Shown here piece after piece: positions 17,506 to 24,644 of a DNA stretch of 64,000 nt. Position 1 is the stretch's first letter. The number at the start of each line of letters is the position of its first letter. The notes under the pieces were generated by a model that saw nothing but the letters and a program-made list of their open reading frames with translations, made no database searches and was not told the DNA's origin. The DNA is from Stackebrandtia nassauensis DSM 44728 (lineage in GTDB: Bacteria; Actinomycetota; Actinomycetes; Mycobacteriales; Micromonosporaceae). The translations under genes and the position numbers were made by a program. Location of the stretch: assembly GCF_000024545.1 (NCBI RefSeq), contig NC_013947.1, forward strand, positions 2,356,001-2,420,000, given 5' to 3'.

Positions 17506-17946
17506 TCACCACACTGGACGGATGCGGCCCCGGCTGGCGATCCGGCCCAGGTCGACGCGCAGCGCGGTGACGCGCTCCTCGCCGAGGATCTCGGCCCACT
17601 TGCCGACGACCTCGGCGGCGGCGCGGTCGGCGGCGCGGGTGCATGCGCGGCCCTTGTCGGTGAGCACCAGCAGTTTGGCGCGGGCGTCGTCGGGGTGGGG
17701 GCGACGCTCCACATAGCCCTTGTCGACCAGTTCGCCGACCAGCAGGCTGGCGGCCTGTTTGGTCATGCTCAGGTGTTCGGCCACCTGGGTGACGGTGGCC
17801 CCGGAACCGGCGATGCGGACGAAGGCGTAGCCGTGGGCCGGACGCACGTCGGTGAAGCCGCGTTCGCGCATTCGGGAGTCGATGCCCTCCACCAGGTCGG
17901 TCGCCGCCGACAGCAGGGCGAAGGCCAGGGCGTTGTGCTCGGTCAT
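17506..17946 (-). CDS. MarR-family transcriptional regulator
   Basis: A 146-residue winged-helix repressor. The DNA-binding part runs from about residue 45 to 105 (VTQVAEHLSMTKQAASLLVG then the wing RRPHPDDARAKLLVLTDKGR), with dimerisation helices at both ends. It is divergent from a cupin gene, and two identical inverted repeats (GTCAAG-TTG-CTTGAC) lie in the shared 84-base promoter region. That layout is typical for a MarR protein controlling itself, the two LysE exporters behind it and the cupin. The inducer is unknown, probably a small molecule exported by LysE or modified with help of the cupin. Confidence 0.92.
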   Translation of the reverse strand: MTEHNALAFALLSAATDLVEGIDSRMRERGFTDVRPAHGYAFVRIAGSGATVTQVAEHLSMTKQAASLLVGELVDKGYVERRPHPDDARAKLLVLTDKGRACTRAADRAAAEVVGKWAEILGEERVTALRVDLGRIASRGRIRPVW

Positions 17947-17966
17947 GTCGCCATCGTCTCATAGTG

Positions 17967-17981
17967 GTCAAGTTGCTTGAC
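17967..17981 (+). promoter_or_regulatory. MarR operator, copy 1
   Basis: Inverted repeat GTCAAG-TTG-CTTGAC between the divergent MarR and cupin genes. An identical copy lies 26 bases further on, so two dimers could bind on similar faces of the DNA. Confidence 0.75.
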
Positions 17982-17992
17982 TATGTGATACG

Positions 17993-18007
17993 GTCAAGTT
18001 GCTTGAC
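17993..18007 (+). promoter_or_regulatory. MarR operator, copy 2
   Basis: Second copy of GTCAAG-TTG-CTTGAC, 24 bases before the cupin start. The identity covers 18 bases including flanking GG and TA. Confidence 0.75.
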
Positions 18008-18030
18008 TAAATATCGAAAGGAAGACCCCC

Positions 18031-18405
18031 ATGCCAGTAATGCCAGCCTCTGAAGCCAAGGTCCACGAGTTCGACGGCAGCCGTTGGAAAGCCTTCGTCG
18101 CGCCCAGCAAGGGCAGCACCGAACTGTGCGCCTGGCGCGCCGAGATCCCCGCCGACGCCAAGACCTCGCCGCACCGGGTCAACAAGGAAGAGGTGCTGTT
18201 GGTCCTCAAGGGCCGCCTGCGGATGGTCCACGAGGGTTGCGACCTGATCGCTGAGTCGGGCGACGCCATCGTGGTGCCGCCCGACACGGATGTCCACATC
18301 ACCAACGTCGGGGACGAAACGGCCGAAACCTGGGTGACGACCAGTGTCGGCTTCGCCGGGACCATGCCCGACGGAAGCGTGTTCACCCCGCCGTGGGTGC
18401 AGTAA
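18031..18405 (+). CDS. Cupin-domain protein
   Basis: A 124-residue single-domain cupin. Motif 1 is represented by the SPHRVNKEEVLLVLKGRLRM stretch (only one clear His) and motif 2 by GDAIVVPPDTDVHITNVGD (His). This incomplete metal-ligand set leaves metal binding open. The function is unknown; small cupins bind or isomerise small molecules. The ATG at 18031 has GAAAGGAAG before it. It is divergent from the MarR gene with two MarR operators in front, and its stop codon abuts the stop of the convergent secreted phosphatase gene with no base between. Confidence 0.85.
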   Translation: MPVMPASEAKVHEFDGSRWKAFVAPSKGSTELCAWRAEIPADAKTSPHRVNKEEVLLVLKGRLRMVHEGCDLIAESGDAIVVPPDTDVHITNVGDETAETWVTTSVGFAGTMPDGSVFTPPWVQ

Positions 18406-19353
18406 CTACAGACCGAAGGTGGTCAGCACGGCCGCGTGGTCGGAGGTCCACTCGTTGTCGGCGTGGTCGGGGACCGGTTGGGGTTCACCGACCACGAGGG
18501 CCTGCGAGTCCGTCACGGTCAGACCGCCCTTGTAGAGGATGTAGTCGATGCGGTCCTGCGGCTCATCGGCACCCGTCGAACCGTCGTGCTTGGGATACAC
18601 CGGGGACCAGGTGTTCCCGGGCACGGCGGCCGGATCCGGGTTGGCCTCGCGGAACGAGTCGGTCAGTCCGGCCTCGGCGGGCTTGACCGAGGTCGGCCAC
18701 GGGATGTCGGAGTAGCCGCAGTGGCTGTCGGCCGTGGCGGCAGTCCAGTCCAGGTGCGAGGGGGCGTTGAAGTCGCCGGTCAGCAGTACCGGGGTCTGAT
18801 CGGCGTTGGCGAGGTCGTCCCGCATGTCCGCCAGGATGTCGGTGATCTGGCCGGTGCGGCCGGACTCGGCCTCGCGCTCCAGGATCTCATCCACCGACAT
18901 GTTGTCGAAACACGCGTCATAGGGGCCGTAGGGGTCGTAGCCCAGGTGCGCGTTCCACACCGCGACCCGCTGGCCGGAGTCGAGCTCGATGTGGACGCCG
19001 AAGCCCGCGTTGGACGGCTGCTGGGTGTCGTCGACGATCTCGTAGCGGCTGATGATGCCGCGATCCGCGTCGGCCTGCAGGTAGTCCCAGTCCAGGGCCT
19101 TGGCCAGTTCCCTCGCGGAGGTCACCGAGCTCTCCTGCAGCGTGATGACGTCGGCGCCGGTGCTCTTGATGAACTCGACCTGCTTGGCGCGGTAGTCGTT
19201 GACCTGACTGCCGCCGTGCCACAGGTTGAAGCTCATGACCTTGAGCTCGGCCGCCTCGTCCTGCGCGTGGGCCGTGGACGCCGTGGCCAGGCCGGTGACC
19301 GCGACGGCCACCGCCGCCGTGGCCACGGCGACGCGTTTCAGCTTGGGGGACAT
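18406..19353 (-). CDS. Secreted endonuclease/exonuclease/phosphatase-family hydrolase
   Basis: A 315-residue exported phosphodiesterase-type enzyme. It has a signal peptide ending ASTAHA (about residue 30). The EEP fold follows with VMSFNLWHGG (metal-binding Asn), TLQES (metal-binding Glu), NAHLGYDPYGPYD, LLTGDFNAPSHLDW (catalytic Asp-x-Asn) and DHAAV (catalytic His) near the C-terminus. Members cleave nucleic acids, sphingomyelin or inositol phosphates; which one applies here is open. The ATG has an AGGAG ribosome binding site. A PHO box lies at 19427-19448, so it is probably induced by phosphate starvation to release phosphate from organic sources. Confidence 0.92.
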   Translation of the reverse strand: MSPKLKRVAVATAAVAVAVTGLATASTAHAQDEAAELKVMSFNLWHGGSQVNDYRAKQVEFIKSTGADVITLQESSVTSARELAKALDWDYLQADADRGIISRYEIVDDTQQPSNAGFGVHIELDSGQRVAVWNAHLGYDPYGPYDACFDNMSVDEILEREAESGRTGQITDILADMRDDLANADQTPVLLTGDFNAPSHLDWTAATADSHCGYSDIPWPTSVKPAEAGLTDSFREANPDPAAVPGNTWSPVYPKHDGSTGADEPQDRIDYILYKGGLTVTDSQALVVGEPQPVPDHADNEWTSDHAAVLTTFGL

Positions 19354-19426
19354 GGGTTCTCCTCACAGAGTGTGCCGGGGTGTGTTTTTACACGTACGAA
19401 ACACTACGAGACGAACCCGCAACACA

Positions 19427-19448
19427 GGTGAACCGACGGTGAAACAGC
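19427..19448 (-). promoter_or_regulatory. PHO box upstream of the secreted phosphatase/nuclease
   Basis: On the minus strand two 11-base units, each with a TTCACC core (cores within 19438-19445 and 19427-19433). The units match the PhoP-binding repeats seen in front of pstS. The box is about 75 bases before the start codon, and a possible -10 (TAGTGT) lies about 20 bases downstream of it. Confidence 0.7.
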
Positions 19449-19530
19449 CGGGTACGAAGCTGTTGCCACGCACCCGCGGCATCGGCGCCGCGGAATCCAC
19501 ACCACCTGTTTCACACAGTGGAGGAACGGT

Positions 19531-20847
19531 ATGTCGGTTGACACCGGAAACACCGCCTGGGTTCTCGTCTCGGCCGCGATGGTCCTGCTCATGACCCCCG
19601 GGCTCGCCCTGTTCTACGGCGGACTGACGCGCGCCAAGAGCGTCGTCAACATGATGATGAAAAGCCTGGCCGCGCTCGCGCTGGTCAGCGTGCTGTGGGT
19701 GCTGTACGGCTACAGCCTGGCCTTCTCCGAGGGCAACGCGCTCGTCGGCGGCCTGTCCGAAGTCGGCCTTTCCGGCATTCTGGACACCGTCGACAAGGAG
19801 ACCGGTCTGCCCGACATGGCCTTCATCGGCTTCCAGCTGATGTTCGCGATCATCACCGTGGCCCTCATCAGCGGCGGCGTCGCCGACCGGATGCGGTTCC
19901 AGTCCTGGGTGATCTTCGCGGCCGTGTGGGCCACCGTCGTCTACTTCCCGGTCGCGCACTGGGTCTGGGGCGGCGGCTTCATCGGCGCCGACGGCATGGG
20001 CGCCCTCGACTTCGCCGGTGGCACCGCCGTGCACGTCAACGCCGGAGCCGCGGCCCTGGCCCTGGTTCTGGTGCTCGGCAAACGACTCGGCTGGCCCAAC
20101 GGCAGCACCTTCGCGCCCCACAACCTGCCGCTGGTGATGCTCGGCACCGGACTGTTGTGGTTCGGCTGGTTCGGGTTCAACGCCGGTTCCGAACTGGCCG
20201 CCGACGGCATGGCCTCACTGGTGCTGGTCAACACCCAGGTCGCCACGGCCGCCGCCGTCCTCGGCTGGCTGCTGGTCGAACGCGTCCGGGGCACCAAACC
20301 CTCGGTGCTGGGCGCCTGCAGCGGCGCGGTCGCCGGACTGGTGGCCATTACGCCGGCCTGCGCCTACGTCTCGCCGATCGGCGCGATCGCCATCGGCGCC
20401 ATCGCCGGAGCGCTGTGCGCGCTGGCGGTCTCCCTCAAACACAAGCTCGGCTACGACGACGCCCTGGACGTGGTGGGCATCCACCTCGTCGGCGGCGCCG
20501 TCGGATCGGTCCTTATCGGACTGTTCGCGCTGTCCTCGCTCACCGACGGCCCGGCAGGCCTGTTGTACGGCGGCGGCGTCGGACTGCTGGGCACCCAGGC
20601 GGCCGCGGTGGGAATCGTGGGCCTGTTCTCGTTCGCCGTGGCCGGAGTGATCGGACTGGCGTTGAAGTTCACCACCGGCATCCGGGTGGCCCCGGAGGCC
20701 GAGCTGGCGGGCATCGACACCATCGAACACGCCGAGGCCGCCTACGACCTGTCGGTCGGCGAGATCCTCGCCGACGACGAACCGTCCCCACTCTCCCGGG
20801 ACGAGGAGGTCGAGGCGACCGACAAGGAACTGGCCCTGCGCGGATGA
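19531..20847 (+). CDS. amt: Ammonium transporter Amt
   Basis: A 438-residue Amt/MEP channel with eleven hydrophobic segments. The twin pore histidines are present at His168 (GGTAVHVNAG) and His318 (VVGIHLVGG), exactly the numbering of E. coli AmtB. Also visible are the N-terminal FYGGLTRAKSVVNMMMKS and FGWFGFNAGSEL signatures. A hydrophilic acidic tail of about 50 residues follows the last span. The ATG has a GGAGG ribosome binding site. No glnK or glnD follows, unlike the usual amtB-glnK-glnD operon; a small possible gene and ffh come next. A large hairpin follows the stop. Confidence 0.96.
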   Translation: MSVDTGNTAWVLVSAAMVLLMTPGLALFYGGLTRAKSVVNMMMKSLAALALVSVLWVLYGYSLAFSEGNALVGGLSEVGLSGILDTVDKETGLPDMAFIGFQLMFAIITVALISGGVADRMRFQSWVIFAAVWATVVYFPVAHWVWGGGFIGADGMGALDFAGGTAVHVNAGAAALALVLVLGKRLGWPNGSTFAPHNLPLVMLGTGLLWFGWFGFNAGSELAADGMASLVLVNTQVATAAAVLGWLLVERVRGTKPSVLGACSGAVAGLVAITPACAYVSPIGAIAIGAIAGALCALAVSLKHKLGYDDALDVVGIHLVGGAVGSVLIGLFALSSLTDGPAGLLYGGGVGLLGTQAAAVGIVGLFSFAVAGVIGLALKFTTGIRVAPEAELAGIDTIEHAEAAYDLSVGEILADDEPSPLSRDEEVEATDKELALRG

Positions 20848-20851
20848 GCAG

Positions 20852-20891
20852 CCGGTGCCGCGTGTCCTCGGGCGGGGACACGCGGCACCGG
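20852..20891 (+). terminator. Long hairpin terminator after amt
   Basis: Perfect 16-bp stem (20852-20867 and 20876-20891) starting 5 bases after the amt stop codon. There is no T tract. It could work in both directions for amt and for the possible small gene at 20902-20976. Confidence 0.8.
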
Positions 20892-20901
20892 TCCATCCTC
20901 G

Positions 20902-20976
20902 TCAGGGCTGCGTGTCGCTTCCCATGCGCAACAGCATCCGCATGATGAACAGCGCGGCCCGCCAGTTACCGCTCAT
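20902..20976 (-). CDS. Possible 24-residue peptide gene
   Basis: A short frame starting ATG at 20976 and ending TGA at 20902-20904. The peptide begins MSGNWRAALF and is basic and amphipathic (IMRMLLRM). The ATG is preceded by a good ribosome binding site, AAGGGGGAAG, about 5 bases away, which is why it is listed. The hairpin at 20852-20891 lies just after its stop. No family is recognised. It may also be a chance frame, since nothing beyond the ribosome binding site and the terminator supports it. Confidence 0.35.
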   Translation of the reverse strand: MSGNWRAALFIMRMLLRMGSDTQP

Positions 20977-21155
20977 CGTCTTCCCCCTTGCCGACGTGAC
21001 GTAGCGTGGACAACCGCACGGTAATGCGTGAACCCGGGCCGGGGACCGAAACACCGATGCCCGGCGGCGGGCATGTGGCGGCTGTCGAAGCTGCCGTTAA
21101 GCTCGTAGGGCACCGTCCGTGCGTACACCGAGCTGCTATCCGAGGATGAATCCGA

Positions 21156-22715
21156 GTGTTTGACTCCCTATCCGAGCGCCTATCCGGCATTTTCAACAGC
21201 CTGCGTGGCAAGGGTCGCCTCTCGGAGGCCGACATCGACGCCACCGCGCGCGAGATCCGCATGGCGCTGCTGGAGGCCGACGTCGCGCTTCCGGTGGTGA
21301 AGTCGTTCATTCACAACGTCAAGGAACGGTGCCGGGGCGCGGAGGTCTCCAAGGCGCTCAACCCGGGCCAGCAGGTCATCAAGATCGTCAATGAGGAACT
21401 CATCACGATCCTGGGCGGCGAGGCCCGGCGGCTGAGCTTCGCCAAGAACCCGCCGACGGTGATCATGCTCGCCGGTCTGCAGGGTGCCGGTAAGACGACG
21501 CTGGCGGGCAAGCTCGCCAAATGGCTCAAGGACCAGAACCACCAGCCGATGCTGGTCGCCGCCGACCTCCAGCGGCCCAACGCGGTGCAGCAGCTGCAGG
21601 TGCTCGGTGAGCGCGCCGGTGTCGAGGTGTACGCCCCCGAGCCCGGCTCGGGTGTCGGTGACCCGGTCAAGGTCGCCAAGGAGTCGCTGGCCCACGCCAC
21701 CCGCCACGCCCGCGACATCGTCATCATCGACACCGCCGGCCGCCTGGGCGTCGACGAGGAGATGATGGCGCAGGCCGCCGCGATCCGCGACGCCACCAAC
21801 CCCGACGAGACCCTGTTCGTCATCGACGCGATGATCGGTCAGGACGCCGTGGCCACCGCCGAGGCGTTCCGCGACGGCGTCGGCATCTCCGGCGTCGTCC
21901 TGTCGAAACTGGACGGTGACGCCCGCGGTGGTGCGGCGCTGTCGGTGCGGCAGGTCACCGGCCAGCCGATCATGTTCGCGTCCATCGGCGAGAAGCTGGA
22001 GGACTTCGACGTCTTCTACCCCGAGCGGATGGCCTCGCGCATCCTCGGCATGGGAGACGTGCTGACGCTCATCGAGCAGGCCGAGACGGCCTTCGAGGAC
22101 GAGCAGAAGCAGCGCATGACCAGCAAGCTGCTCGGCGGCGAGAGCTTCACCCTCGAGGACTTCCTGGAGCAACTGCAGGCGATCCGCAAGATGGGCCCGA
22201 TCGGGAACCTGCTGGGCATGATGCCGGGCATGTCCCAGATGAAGGACCAGATCGCCGACATCGACGACAAGCACCTGGACAAGGTCGCCGCGGTGATCCG
22301 CTCCATGACGCCGCAGGAACGCGCCGAACCCAAGATCATCAAGGGCTCGCGCCGCATCCGCATCGCCAACGGTTCGGGCACCACCGTCAACGACGTCAAC
22401 CAGATCCTGACCCGCTTCGGCGAAGCCCAGAAGATGATGAAGCAGATGGGCGGCATGATGGGTCTGCCCGGCGGCCGCCGCAAGGCCACCAAGTCGCCCA
22501 ACATCAAACGCAAGGGCAAGAAGGGCAAAGTCACCAAGAAGAAGGCGCGCGGTGGCGGCGGCATGCCCGCGGGGATGCCGCAGGGTATGCCCGGCGGCGG
22601 AATGCCGGGGCAACTGCCGCAGGGCTTCGACCCGTCCGCGCTCGGTGGCGGCCAGGTCGACGTTCCCGAAGTGGACTTCGGCGCCCTGAAACCCAAGAAG
22701 GGCAAGAAGAAGTAG
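21156..22715 (+). CDS. ffh: Signal recognition particle protein Ffh
   Basis: GTPase of the signal recognition particle, which binds the 4.5S RNA and targets nascent membrane proteins to FtsY. The 519-residue protein has the N domain (about 1-85), the G domain with GLQGAGKTTLAGKLA (G1), DLQRPNA, DTAGRLGVDEEM (G3), LSKLDGDARGGAAL (G4/insertion) and the methionine-rich M domain (about 300-440; IRKMGPIGNLLGMMPGMSQM, and the RNA-binding SRRIRIANGSGT). A basic then Gly/Met/Pro-rich tail of about 80 residues follows, longer than in enterobacteria. The start codon is a GTG. A terminator follows directly. Confidence 0.98.
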   Translation: MFDSLSERLSGIFNSLRGKGRLSEADIDATAREIRMALLEADVALPVVKSFIHNVKERCRGAEVSKALNPGQQVIKIVNEELITILGGEARRLSFAKNPPTVIMLAGLQGAGKTTLAGKLAKWLKDQNHQPMLVAADLQRPNAVQQLQVLGERAGVEVYAPEPGSGVGDPVKVAKESLAHATRHARDIVIIDTAGRLGVDEEMMAQAAAIRDATNPDETLFVIDAMIGQDAVATAEAFRDGVGISGVVLSKLDGDARGGAALSVRQVTGQPIMFASIGEKLEDFDVFYPERMASRILGMGDVLTLIEQAETAFEDEQKQRMTSKLLGGESFTLEDFLEQLQAIRKMGPIGNLLGMMPGMSQMKDQIADIDDKHLDKVAAVIRSMTPQERAEPKIIKGSRRIRIANGSGTTVNDVNQILTRFGEAQKMMKQMGGMMGLPGGRRKATKSPNIKRKGKKGKVTKKKARGGGGMPAGMPQGMPGGGMPGQLPQGFDPSALGGGQVDVPEVDFGALKPKKGKKK

Positions 22716-22734
22716 TCACCGCAGTGACCGACGT

Positions 22735-22760
22735 AACGCCGCGCCCCCGGGCGCGGCGTT
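22735..22760 (+). terminator. Hairpin terminator after ffh
   Basis: Perfect 12-bp inverted repeat AACGCCGCGCCC/GGGCGCGGCGTT (22735-22746 and 22749-22760), 19 bases after the ffh stop. Confidence 0.8.
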
Positions 22761-22761
22761 C

Positions 22762-22767
22762 TACAGT
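22762..22767 (+). promoter_or_regulatory. Possible -10 element, leaderless amidohydrolase mRNA
   Basis: TACAGT six bases before the GTG at 22774, directly behind the ffh terminator; no ribosome binding site. Confidence 0.45.
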
Positions 22768-22773
22768 ATCGGC

Positions 22774-23877
22774 GTGACTGATTCCGGGCCCTGGCATTTG
22801 CGGGTGGTGTGGCTTCCCGACGACACCGAACGAGACGTCTACATCGACGGCGACCGGCTGGGTTTCGAGCCGATACCCGGCGCCACCACCATCGCCTCGT
22901 CGGGCTACGCGCTGCCGGGACTCGTCGACGCGCACTGCCACATCGGCATCAAACGCGGCGCCATCCCGATCGAGAGCCTGGACGAGGCCCGGGAGCTCGC
23001 GCTGACCGACCGGGACGCCGGGGTGCTGGCGATCCGCGACGCGGGCTCGCCGTTCCCGTACCCGGAGCTGGACAACGCCGTCGACCTGCCCCGGCTGGTG
23101 CGGGCCGGACGACACCTGGCGCCGCACCGCCGCTACCTGCGCGGCGTCGCCATCGAGTGCACCGCCGAAGAACTGCCGCAGCGCGCGGCCGAACAGGCCA
23201 AACTCGGCAACGGCTGGATCAAGCTCGTGGGGGACTGGATCGACCGGGACGCGGGCGACCTGGGGCCGACCTATGACGCCTCGGTGCTGGCGGCGGCCAT
23301 CGACGCGGCCCACGCCGCCGGAGCGAAGGTCGCGGTGCACACCTTCAGCGAGGAGGCCGTGGAAGCGGTGGTCCGGGCCGGGGTGGACTCGGTGGAGCAC
23401 GGGACGGGTCTGTCGACCGAGCTGATCGACCTGATGGCGCGCAACGGAACGGCGCTGGTGCCGACGATGATCAACATCGCGACCTTCGACTCGATCGCGG
23501 ACCAGGCGCAGCCGAAGTTCCCGACCTACGCTGACCACATGCGACAGCTGAAGGCGGGGTTCCCGGACGTGGTGCGCCAGGCCCACGAGGCGGGGGTGCC
23601 GATCTATGTGGGCACTGACGCGGGCGGCGGCATCGACCACGGACTGGCGGCGGAGGAGATGCTGCTGTTGCACGAGCGGGCGGGGCTGGACGCGGGCGAG
23701 GTGCTGTCGGCGGCGAGCTGGGGTGCTCGGGAGTGGCTGGGTTTTGGCGGAGCCAAACTTGAGCATGGCGGGGAGGGGTTCGGGGACGTCGTGGTTTATG
23801 ACGCCGACCCGCGAACCGACCTGCGAGTGGTCCGCGAGCCGAAGCGGATCGTGTTGCGCGGGAACATAATCCGTTGA
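22774..23877 (+). CDS. Amidohydrolase family protein
   Basis: A 367-residue metal-dependent hydrolase of the TIM-barrel amidohydrolase superfamily. Visible are HxH (His54, His56 in GLVDAHCHIG), a carbamylated-lysine candidate in WIKLVGDW, the later metal histidines in VAVHTFS and SVEHGTG, and the catalytic Asp in VGTDAGGGIDHG. The N-terminal beta sandwich and C-terminal DVVVYDADPR complete the fold. Substrates may be peptides or cyclic amides; imidazolonepropionase- and prolidase-like members look similar. It begins with GTG and a TACAGT box 6 bases upstream. The rhomboid gene converges on it. Confidence 0.9.
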   Translation: MTDSGPWHLRVVWLPDDTERDVYIDGDRLGFEPIPGATTIASSGYALPGLVDAHCHIGIKRGAIPIESLDEARELALTDRDAGVLAIRDAGSPFPYPELDNAVDLPRLVRAGRHLAPHRRYLRGVAIECTAEELPQRAAEQAKLGNGWIKLVGDWIDRDAGDLGPTYDASVLAAAIDAAHAAGAKVAVHTFSEEAVEAVVRAGVDSVEHGTGLSTELIDLMARNGTALVPTMINIATFDSIADQAQPKFPTYADHMRQLKAGFPDVVRQAHEAGVPIYVGTDAGGGIDHGLAAEEMLLLHERAGLDAGEVLSAASWGAREWLGFGGAKLEHGGEGFGDVVVYDADPRTDLRVVREPKRIVLRGNIIR

Positions 23878-23910
23878 CCGCAGTGGCCCAGGGCCAAAGA
23901 GGGGCTGAGG

Positions 23911-24537
23911 TCAGCCCGCGACTTCGTCGGCGGGTTTGCGGTATTTCTTGCGCAGTATCCACGCCGCGGCGAGCCCGCCGATGAAGCCGAACAGGTGGCC
24001 CTGCCAGGAGATGAACGGGTCGCTGGGGAAGATTCCCCAGATGATCGAGCCGTAGAGGATGATGACGGCCACCGCGATTACGATGTCCCAGCCGCGGCGG
24101 CTGAGGATGCCCCGGCCGACCAGGTAACCGAAGTAGCCGAAGATCATGCCGCTGGCACCGACGGTGAGGACTCCGGGGCTGCTCAGGAGCCACACGCCCA
24201 GGCCGCCGATGAGGATGATGAGCGCGGTGGCGGTGAAGAAGTGCCGCAGGCCCCGCATCGCGGCCAGGAATCCCAGCACCATGACCGGCACGGTGTTGCC
24301 GATCAGGTGGTCGAAGTCGGCGTGCAGCACCGGCGCCATGATGAACCCGGGGAAGATCCCGGTGATGCTCCAGCTGCGGATTCCCCATTGGTCCAGGTCG
24401 ATCGGAAGCGCGTAGTCGAGGGCCTCGAGCACCCAGATGAGGGCGACGAACAGCCCGGTCAAGATCGCGGCGACCTTGACGTTGAGCCATTTCGTCGAGA
24501 CTTTCGGTGTCGACTGGGGTGTGGAAGTGAAACTCAC
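23911..24537 (-). CDS. Rhomboid-family intramembrane serine protease
   Basis: A 208-residue membrane protein with six spans and the rhomboid catalytic residues: HLIGN (His77, Asn81; oxyanion region), GASG with nucleophile Ser129, and the partner His181 in GHLFGFIGG. It would cut membrane-spanning substrates in the lipid bilayer; the substrate is unknown. The cytoplasmic N-terminal tail (about 18 residues) is Ser/Thr/Pro-rich. It is a single gene; a 42-bp perfect palindrome lies between it and the ABC permease gene upstream on the same strand. Confidence 0.93.
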   Translation of the reverse strand: MSFTSTPQSTPKVSTKWLNVKVAAILTGLFVALIWVLEALDYALPIDLDQWGIRSWSITGIFPGFIMAPVLHADFDHLIGNTVPVMVLGFLAAMRGLRHFFTATALIILIGGLGVWLLSSPGVLTVGASGMIFGYFGYLVGRGILSRRGWDIVIAVAVIILYGSIIWGIFPSDPFISWQGHLFGFIGGLAAAWILRKKYRKPADEVAG

Positions 24538-24594
24538 GATTCAAAGCTAGCCCGCGTGGGCGGGAGCACATCGTCATTGTGTGCCACATCCGGT

Positions 24595-24636
24595 CGAAGC
24601 CGCCGCACGCGAGACGTCTCGCGTGCGGCGGCTTCG
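24595..24636 (-). terminator. Perfect 42-bp palindrome (terminator of the FtsX-type permease gene)
   Basis: Arms 24595-24615 and 24616-24636 are exact complements with no spacer. It starts 8 bases after the permease stop on the minus strand. No T tract follows on that strand, so the terminator role rests on position and stem strength. Confidence 0.75.
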
Positions 24637-24644
24637 GGTGTTTC

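Noticed and set aside
19421-19450. GlnR-type nitrogen operator in front of amt
   Set aside because: The GTNAC-N6-GNAAC pattern fits poorly, while the same bases fit two 11-base PHO units on the minus strand very well.
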